64,000 bases of DNA from Novosphingobium sp. CF614 (GTDB taxonomy: Bacteria; Pseudomonadota; Alphaproteobacteria; Sphingomonadales; Sphingomonadaceae), in contig NZ_FOOR01000004.1 of the NCBI RefSeq assembly GCF_900113255.1, positions 124,001-188,000 of the forward strand, read 5' to 3'. The notes beneath the pieces were generated by a model that ran no database searches, was not told the DNA's origin, and worked only from the letters and a program-made list of their open reading frames with translations. A program made the translations under genes and the position numbers. Shown in pieces: positions 58,590-64,000 of this stretch (within the stretch, counting starts at the first letter, position 1; each line of letters begins with the position of its first letter).

Positions 58590-59381
58590 TCACAGCGTGA
58601 ACCCCTCGCCCAGGTAGAGGCGGCGCACGTTCTCATCAGCGACGAGCGCCTCCGGGCTGCCGGCGAAGAGCACCTGGCCGCCGTAGATGATGCAGGCGCG
58701 GTCGACGATGTCGAGCGTCTCGCGCACGTTGTGGTCGGTAATCAGCACGCCGATCCCCCGCGTCTTGAGATCGCGCACGAGTTCGCGGATATCGGCGATC
58801 GAGAGAGGATCGATGCCGGCGAAAGGCTCGTCCAGCAGCATGATCGAAGGCGTGGCGGCCAGCGCGCGGGCGATCTCGCAGCGGCGGCGCTCACCGCCCG
58901 AAAGCGCCATCGCCGGGCTCGATCGCAGGCGGGTGAGGCCGAATTCGTCGAGCAGACGCTCCAGCTCTTCCCGGCGCACCGCCTTGTCCGGCTCGTTGAG
59001 TTCGAGCACGGCTTCGATATTCTGCTCCACCGTCATGCCCCGGAAGATCGAGGTTTCCTGCGGCAGGTAGCCGAGGCCCAGGATCGCGCGGCGGTACATC
59101 GGCAGCCGCGTGACGTCGACGCCGTCCATCAGGATGCGGCCCGAATCCGGCCGCACCAGCCCCATGATCGAATAGAAGCAGGTCGTCTTGCCGGCGCCGT
59201 TGGGGCCCAGCAGGCCCAGCACCTCGCCCTTGGCCACCGACAGCGAGATATCGGTGAGCACCGCGCGCTTGTCATAGCTCTTGGCGATCGAAATGACTTC
59301 GAGCCCGCCCTTCTCGGCAACCAGCGCCGCGCTTGCGGCCAGGCCGCCCTGCTCCCTCGAAAGATCAGTCGTTCCGGTCAT
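58590..59381 (-). CDS. lptB: LPS export ABC transporter ATP-binding protein
   Basis: The 263-residue ATPase powers LptBFG extraction of lipopolysaccharide. It has Walker A GPNGAGKTT, YLPQETSIFRGMTVEQNI (typical LptB), signature LSGGERRRCEIARAL, Walker B LLDEPFAGIDPLS and ITDHNVRETL (switch His). The start is MTGTTDLS (59381). lptA/lptC, commonly just upstream, are not here; the neighbour is a divergent small membrane protein. Confidence 0.95.
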   Translation of the reverse strand: MTGTTDLSREQGGLAASAALVAEKGGLEVISIAKSYDKRAVLTDISLSVAKGEVLGLLGPNGAGKTTCFYSIMGLVRPDSGRILMDGVDVTRLPMYRRAILGLGYLPQETSIFRGMTVEQNIEAVLELNEPDKAVRREELERLLDEFGLTRLRSSPAMALSGGERRRCEIARALAATPSIMLLDEPFAGIDPLSIADIRELVRDLKTRGIGVLITDHNVRETLDIVDRACIIYGGQVLFAGSPEALVADENVRRLYLGEGFTL

Positions 59382-59548
59382 CCCTGCGGGGTTTACGCAG
59401 GGAGCCCGGCAACGGCAAGCCGGCATTTCGGCTCCAATGGCTGCTGTTGGCAGGTTTCATGCATGGCCCATGCCCGCGAAGCCCGCCGGCGTGGTTGCCC
59501 GCCGCATTCCCTGCATTCATGCCGCACTTGCGAAAAACGAAACCGAAC

Positions 59549-59577
59549 TTGATTCGAACGCAATTAAGTGTTCTAGT
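59549..59577 (+). promoter_or_regulatory. Possible promoter of the small membrane protein gene
   Basis: TTGATT, a 17-nt spacer and TCTAGT end 30 bp before the ATG at 59608, in the least GC-rich part of the gap. The -10 box is a weak match. Confidence 0.3.
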
Positions 59578-59607
59578 CAGGGAATCGGACGAAGGGAGAG
59601 TCGCCTG

Positions 59608-60003
59608 ATGAACAACGGCACGAACCACAGCGCGGTCCATCCAGCCGCGGTGCTCGACAGCAGGCAGGCCATGATGACCGACTGGCGCCGCAAGATGAGC
59701 GATCATGTCGCCTATGCCCTGCTGGTATACACGGCGCTGCAGATCTTCGTGACGATCGGCGCGCTCAAGTCGAGCGGCGGATCACTGCTTCCCTACCTCG
59801 CCCTCATCATTCTGGTGGTGGCCATCATCCCGGCCTGCCGCCGGTTCGAATCGCGCTGGGGCCGGCTTACCGACGAACAGGCCCACGATCCGGCATTGGC
59901 GCCCTACTATCGGCGCGATCGCCTGGTGCTGTGGATCCTCGCGATCGGGCTGCCCTTCGCGCTGACCGGCCTGTTCAAGGGCCTTGCACTCGCATTCACC
60001 TGA
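59608..60003 (+). CDS. Small membrane protein, three predicted helices, unknown
   Basis: The 131-residue protein has three hydrophobic segments (YALLVYTALQIFVTIGAL, LPYLALIILVVAIIPA, LVLWILAIGLPFALTGLF). GGGAG about 9 nt before the ATG at 59608 supports the start. No family recognised. Lies between divergent lptB and the PmbA gene. Confidence 0.75.
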   Translation: MNNGTNHSAVHPAAVLDSRQAMMTDWRRKMSDHVAYALLVYTALQIFVTIGALKSSGGSLLPYLALIILVVAIIPACRRFESRWGRLTDEQAHDPALAPYYRRDRLVLWILAIGLPFALTGLFKGLALAFT

Positions 60004-60127
60004 TTTGTCATCCTTCCGCGCGCCGGAAGAAGACTTGACGCAACTCCCGTTTGCCCTTCGCCCGCGCGGCGACTAGGGCATGGCGCTCGCGCGGCCGCGC
60101 GAATGGCTTTAGGGAGTCGCTGTTCAC

Positions 60128-61474
60128 ATGCTCAGTCCGGAACAGGCCAGGGACCGCGCCCAGGACCTGGTCGAACGCGCCCGCCGCGCCGGGGCGGATG
60201 CCGCCGACGTGGTGTTCGGCGCCAATTCGTCCGAAGGCATCCAGATCCGGCTGGGCAAGCTGGAGGATGTCGAACGTTCCGAAAGCGAGCATATCGCCCT
60301 GCGGGTGTTCGTCGGCCACCGCTCGGCCAGCATCGGTTCCTCCGATCTTTCGCCCCAGGCGCTGGACGAACTGGCCGCGCGCGCCATCGACATGGCCCGC
60401 GCCGCGCCCGAGGATCACTATGCCGGCCTCGCACCGGAAGAACTCCTGGCCGGCGGTCCCTGGCCCGAGCTGGACCTGGTCGACGCTTCCGAACCCAGCC
60501 CCCAGTCCTTGCGCGCGATCGCCGAGGAAGCGGAGGACGCCGCCCGCGCCATCGCCGGCGTGACCAATTCCGACGGCGCCTCGGCCAGCTCAGGCCTGGG
60601 CATCTTCGCGCTCGCCACCAGCCACGGCTTCGTCGGCGGCTACGGCTCGACCAGCCATTCGATCAGCGTCTCGGTGGTCGGCGGCGAGGGATCGGGCAAG
60701 CAGCGCGACAACGCCTGGCGCTCCGCCCACCACGCGGCCGACCTGCCGCCGCCGGCGGAAATCGGCAAGGAGGCGGGCCAGCGCACTGTCGCCCGGCTCG
60801 ATTCGGGCCGGATGAAAAGCGGGCCGATGCCGGTGGTGTTCGATCCGCGCGTCGCCGGCACGCTGATCGGCCACCTGATCGGCGCCATGTCCGGCAATGC
60901 GATCGCCCGCCGTTCCAGCTTCCTGCTCGACAAGCTGGGCGAACAGATCCTGGCGCCGGGCACGACCATCGTCGAGGAGCCGCACGCCCCGCGCGGCCTG
61001 CGCTCGCGCCCGTTCGACGGCGAGGGCCTCGCCACCCGCGCGCGCAACCTGGTGGAGGACGGCAGGATCACCGGCTGGCTGCTCGATTCGGCCTCCGCCC
61101 GCCAGCTCGGCATGACGCCCACCGGCCATGCCGCGCGCAGCGGCGGCGGCGCGCCGAGCGTCTCGGTCGGCAATGCCCACCTGGCCGCCGGCCCGCTCTC
61201 GCCCGCCGAGCTGATGGCGGACATCAAGGACGGCGTCTACGTGACCGAACTGATCGGCCAGGGCGTCAACGGCATCACCGGGGATTACAGCCGCGGCGCC
61301 TCGGGCTTCCGCATCGTCGACGGCAAGCTGGCCGGGCCGGTCTCCGAATTCACCGTGGCCGGCAACCTGCTCGCCATGTTCGCGCGGCTCACCCCCGCGA
61401 ACGACCTGGAGTGGTATCGGGCGATCAACGTCCCCACCGTTCGCGTCGACGGGATGACCGTGGCCGGCGGCTGA
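60128..61474 (+). CDS. pmbA: TldE/PmbA family metallopeptidase-associated protein
   Basis: The 448-residue protein has the TldE/PmbA pattern: an N-terminal domain (IQIRLGKLEDVERSESEHIALRVFVGHRSASIGSSDLS), a DSGRMKSGPMPVVFDPRVAGTLIGHLIGAMSG middle and a C-terminal GVYVTELIGQGVNGITGDYSRGASGF. TldD/TldE act as a heterodimeric protease that matures ribosomal peptides and degrades antitoxins; the metal-site His ligands reside in TldD. No tldD in this window. Confidence 0.93.
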   Translation: MLSPEQARDRAQDLVERARRAGADAADVVFGANSSEGIQIRLGKLEDVERSESEHIALRVFVGHRSASIGSSDLSPQALDELAARAIDMARAAPEDHYAGLAPEELLAGGPWPELDLVDASEPSPQSLRAIAEEAEDAARAIAGVTNSDGASASSGLGIFALATSHGFVGGYGSTSHSISVSVVGGEGSGKQRDNAWRSAHHAADLPPPAEIGKEAGQRTVARLDSGRMKSGPMPVVFDPRVAGTLIGHLIGAMSGNAIARRSSFLLDKLGEQILAPGTTIVEEPHAPRGLRSRPFDGEGLATRARNLVEDGRITGWLLDSASARQLGMTPTGHAARSGGGAPSVSVGNAHLAAGPLSPAELMADIKDGVYVTELIGQGVNGITGDYSRGASGFRIVDGKLAGPVSEFTVAGNLLAMFARLTPANDLEWYRAINVPTVRVDGMTVAGG

Positions 61475-61543
61475 GCGGAAAAACGCCGCGCGGGCCTGAC
61501 TTTCATCATGACGAACCGTTCCGGAGCGGTTAGGAGCGCGGCG

Positions 61544-61942
61544 ATGTTCGCGCTGCGCCAATTCTTCAGGGACCGTCCGACCTTGGCGGCGCTGCTGCTG
61601 GCGGCGGTGCTGTGCCTGAAGATCGTCATGCCGGCGGGCTACATGCCGCAAGCGCAAGGCGAAGGGATCGTCGTCGCCCTGTGTTCGTCCGCGGCGGACG
61701 GCGCCTCGGTGCTGATCCGCGTGGGCCAGAAGGACGGCCACGAAGCCGCCGGCAAGGCCATGGACCATCCCTGCATCTTCGCCTCGCACGGCGCCGCCAT
61801 GCTGGGCGCGGCGCCGCCGGCGATCGCGCTGGCCGCGCTGCTCTTCGTCTTCGCCGTCGCCATCCTGCGCCGGCCGCTCGCCTTGCCGGCACCCGGCGGA
61901 CAAATCCGGCCGCCGCTGAGAGGCCCACCCCTCCCCGCCTGA
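61544..61942 (+). CDS. DUF2946 family membrane protein
   Basis: The 132-residue protein matches DUF2946 (ALLLAAVLCLKIVMPAGYMP, ending in a second hydrophobic segment), with CSSAADG and MDHPCIFASHG His/Cys motifs that could bind metal. AGGAG lies 7 nt before the ATG at 61544. It precedes a TonB-dependent receptor by 101 bp; DUF2946 genes often neighbour such receptors, and copper handling has been suggested for some (inference here). Confidence 0.88.
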   Translation: MFALRQFFRDRPTLAALLLAAVLCLKIVMPAGYMPQAQGEGIVVALCSSAADGASVLIRVGQKDGHEAAGKAMDHPCIFASHGAAMLGAAPPAIALAALLFVFAVAILRRPLALPAPGGQIRPPLRGPPLPA

Positions 61943-62043
61943 TCCCATGCCATGCCGCCGGCCGTCAGCGCCGCGCGGACCGGAATGACATGCGCGCGGC
62001 GCCGCCAGGCGGACGCCGCCGCGCCGATCAGGTGACTATCATC

Positions 62044-64000
62044 ATGACCAGGATTCTCCTCGCGCTCGGCGCGAGCCCGCTTGCCCTGCTTGCTTTTGCC
62101 GCGCACGCCGAAGAGGCGGCCGACACCCAAAGCGCCACCGACACCATCCTCGTCGTCGGGCAGACCACCAAGGCCATCAGCATCGAGCCGCGCGGCCTTT
62201 CCGTCAGCCTCGGCGACGAACAGTTCGCGGGCATCAACGCCCAGAACGTGGAAGACCTGATGAAGTACGCGCCCGATTTCTTCGTGCGCAAGCGCTACGC
62301 CGGGGATTCGAACGGCGTGCCCGGCTTTCGCGGCACCCATTCCACGCAGAGCGCACGCACGCTGGTGATGGTGGACGGCTTCACGGTCTCCAACTTCCTG
62401 GGCAACTCGTTCGGCTATGCGCCCAAGTGGGGGGTGGTCGGGCCCGGCGAGGTCGAGCAGTTCGACGTGGTCTACGGCCCCTATTCGGCGCGCCATGCCG
62501 GCAATTCGATGGGCGGGATCGTGAGCATCACCACCCGCTCGCCAGACCGGACCGAGGCCTTCGTCACCGTGCAGGGCCTGGCCCAGCCTTACGACCAGTT
62601 CGCAACACACGATACCTATTGGGGCTATTCGGCGGAGGCGGGCTTCGGCGCGCGGCAGAAGGACGGGCCGTGGTCCATCCGCCTGTCCGGCCGCCATTTC
62701 CGCAACGACGGCCAGCCGATGAGCTTCTACGGCGGCACGCCGCCGGCCGGCACCACCGGCGCGGTGATCGATCCCGGGCAGGCCATTCCCAATGCCCCCG
62801 GCCTGCCGACGTTCCCGATCCTGGCCGCGCAGAGCCCCGCCGCCATCACCCAGGACCAGGCCAAGCTGCGTATCGGCTATGACGGCGAGGGGGGCGCGAC
62901 CGGCGAATTGCTGCTGGCCTACTGGCACAACCTGGACAGCCAGACCGCGCCCGACTGCTACTTGCGCGACGGTGCCGGCAATATCGCCTGCCCCGCCGGC
63001 GCCAAATGGTCGCGCACGCTGCGCGACGAACTGCTGGCGGGCCTCAGGCTCGCCGCGCCGCTGTCCGGCGCGGTCGGCGTGCAGGCCAGCGTCTCGACCT
63101 ACCAGATCCTGCGTTCGGACGGCTTCACCTCGAACAGCTGGGCTGCCGGCGCGAGCGACGGCGCGGGCCTGCTCGCGCGGCAGGGGCCGACCTACTGGTG
63201 GACGGGCGAACTGACGCTCACCGCCGACCTGGCGGGCGCGCAACTGGCGGCGGGCGGCAGCGCCAATCTCTACGCCACCGACGCCGCCAACCATACGACC
63301 TCCCACTGGCGCAGCGATGAAGGCGCGGCGTTCTCCTCCCGCACTTTCGGCAAGACCCGCGACCTGGCCGCCTGGGCCGAACTGCGCGTGCCGCTCGATC
63401 CGGTGACGCTGACGCTGGGCGCCCGCTTCGAGGACTGGCGCGCCTTCGACGGCGGCATCACCCGCTTCGGCACCGGCGCGCTGGCGGGCCGGCGGGTGAC
63501 CGGGCGCTATGCCAGTCGCCACGCCGCCGGCTTCCAGCCCAAGGCCTCAGTCACATGGACGATCGATCCCGATAGCGAGCTGCAGCTGAGCCTTGCCAAG
63601 GCGACGCGCTTTCCCACCGTCGGCGAACTGTTCCAGGGCAGCCTCAACGGCGACGGCAGCTTCAACCCGGACAGCTTCGATCCCAACCTCAAGCCCGAGC
63701 GTTCGACCGACGCCAACCTCCTGCTCGCGCATCGGTTCGGCGGGATCAAGCTGACCGGCTCGGCCTTCTGGCAGCGCGTGAAGGACACGATCTTCTCCTT
63801 CACCGGCTTCAACGCCAACGGGGTGACGACCGCCAGCTTCAAGAACATCGACGTGACCCGGCAATACGGCTTCGAACTGATCGCCGAGGCACGCGGCATG
63901 CTGGTGCCGGGCCTCGATATCGATGCCAACCTGGCCTGGATCGATTCGATCACGGTCAGGAACCACGCCGCCCCCGCGGCCGAGGGCGTGCAGTTCCCGC
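62044..64000 (+). CDS. TonB-dependent receptor (partial, C-terminus off window)
   Basis: The frame runs from ATG 62044 through the window end (about 652 residues visible). It has a signal peptide (ILLALGASPLALLAFAAHA), a short TonB-box-like TDTILVVGQ, the plug domain (VEDLMKYAPDFFVRKRYAGD, GFRGTHSTQSARTLVMVDG, VYGPYSARHAGNSMGGIVSITT) and an outer-membrane barrel (for example LSLAKATRFPTVGELFQGSL). The transported substrate is unknown; the DUF2946 gene just upstream hints at a metal. It would rely on a TonB such as that at 55990. Confidence 0.93.
   Translation, partial: MTRILLALGASPLALLAFAAHAEEAADTQSATDTILVVGQTTKAISIEPRGLSVSLGDEQFAGINAQNVEDLMKYAPDFFVRKRYAGDSNGVPGFRGTHSTQSARTLVMVDGFTVSNFLGNSFGYAPKWGVVGPGEVEQFDVVYGPYSARHAGNSMGGIVSITTRSPDRTEAFVTVQGLAQPYDQFATHDTYWGYSAEAGFGARQKDGPWSIRLSGRHFRNDGQPMSFYGGTPPAGTTGAVIDPGQAIPNAPGLPTFPILAAQSPAAITQDQAKLRIGYDGEGGATGELLLAYWHNLDSQTAPDCYLRDGAGNIACPAGAKWSRTLRDELLAGLRLAAPLSGAVGVQASVSTYQILRSDGFTSNSWAAGASDGAGLLARQGPTYWWTGELTLTADLAGAQLAAGGSANLYATDAANHTTSHWRSDEGAAFSSRTFGKTRDLAAWAELRVPLDPVTLTLGARFEDWRAFDGGITRFGTGALAGRRVTGRYASRHAAGFQPKASVTWTIDPDSELQLSLAKATRFPTVGELFQGSLNGDGSFNPDSFDPNLKPERSTDANLLLAHRFGGIKLTGSAFWQRVKDTIFSFTGFNANGVTTASFKNIDVTRQYGFELIAEARGMLVPGLDIDANLAWIDSITVRNHAAPAAEGVQFP

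Overview
The window looks like a chromosomal segment of a high-GC alphaproteobacterium of the sphingomonad group (Novosphingobium/Sphingomonas-like). This rests on gene content and order (xseB-ispA-coaD, lptB-rpoN, cobA-DUF2849-cysI-DUF934-cysH, a short PutA beside a divergent Lrp-type regulator, several TonB-system genes), on strong GC-rich codon bias, and on many short GC-rich palindromic repeats. No rRNA, tRNA, insertion sequence, prophage or CRISPR array was seen. Most of the window is core housekeeping DNA.

Layout. 1-8.2 kb is mainly leftward: a partial Tat-exported adenosine-deaminase-like protein, tgt, a DUF481 outer-membrane barrel, an ABC-2 exporter pair, queA, a cyclophilin, coaD, ispA and xseB. 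purL runs rightward (8.3-10.5 kb). Behind it lies a small accessory patch: a hairpin array, a DUF559 gene bracketed by direct repeats, a degraded second copy of the purL 3' end, and a DUF3052 gene. 11.8-22 kb is leftward: an M2 (ACE-like) peptidase, an alpha/beta hydrolase with a GFA-family partner, an unrecognised protein with a CheD-like Thr/Cys/His spacing and a CaaX-like C-terminus, asd, lon and comEC. gltX and gltA run rightward (22-24.8 kb). A complete glycogen operon, glgP-glgB-glgC-glgA-glgX, runs leftward (34.3-24.9 kb); a G-quadruplex-type run of G tracts lies in its only sizeable gap.

34-45.7 kb carries a CDF transporter, a GlcG-like protein, a degenerate HD-GYP protein, a GNAT-nitrilase fusion, queF, a proline-rich membrane protein, metC-mscS, a PAS-GGDEF protein with a degenerate signature and a PilZ-XRE fusion. 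An AT-rich island separates the last two. 45.9-49.9 kb is the assimilatory sulfate-reduction operon. 50-54.3 kb is putA with its divergent Lrp-type regulator. 54.3-64 kb holds a glycosyltransferase-methyltransferase fusion, tonB, rpoN, lptB, a small membrane protein, a PmbA/TldE homologue, a DUF2946 protein and the start of a TonB-dependent receptor that leaves the window.

The genes form several modules: queuosine tRNA modification (tgt, queA, queF), glycogen storage and mobilisation, sulfate reduction with siroheme synthesis, proline catabolism, and cyclic-di-GMP-type proteins whose catalytic motifs are partly lost. The most unusual items are the DUF559/hairpin/purL-remnant patch, the CheD-like CaaX protein, the G-tract cluster inside the glycogen operon, the palindromic repeat family that has entered coding sequence (putA, the comEC 3' end), and the AT-rich island with 13-bp tandem repeats between the PilZ-XRE and PAS-GGDEF genes.
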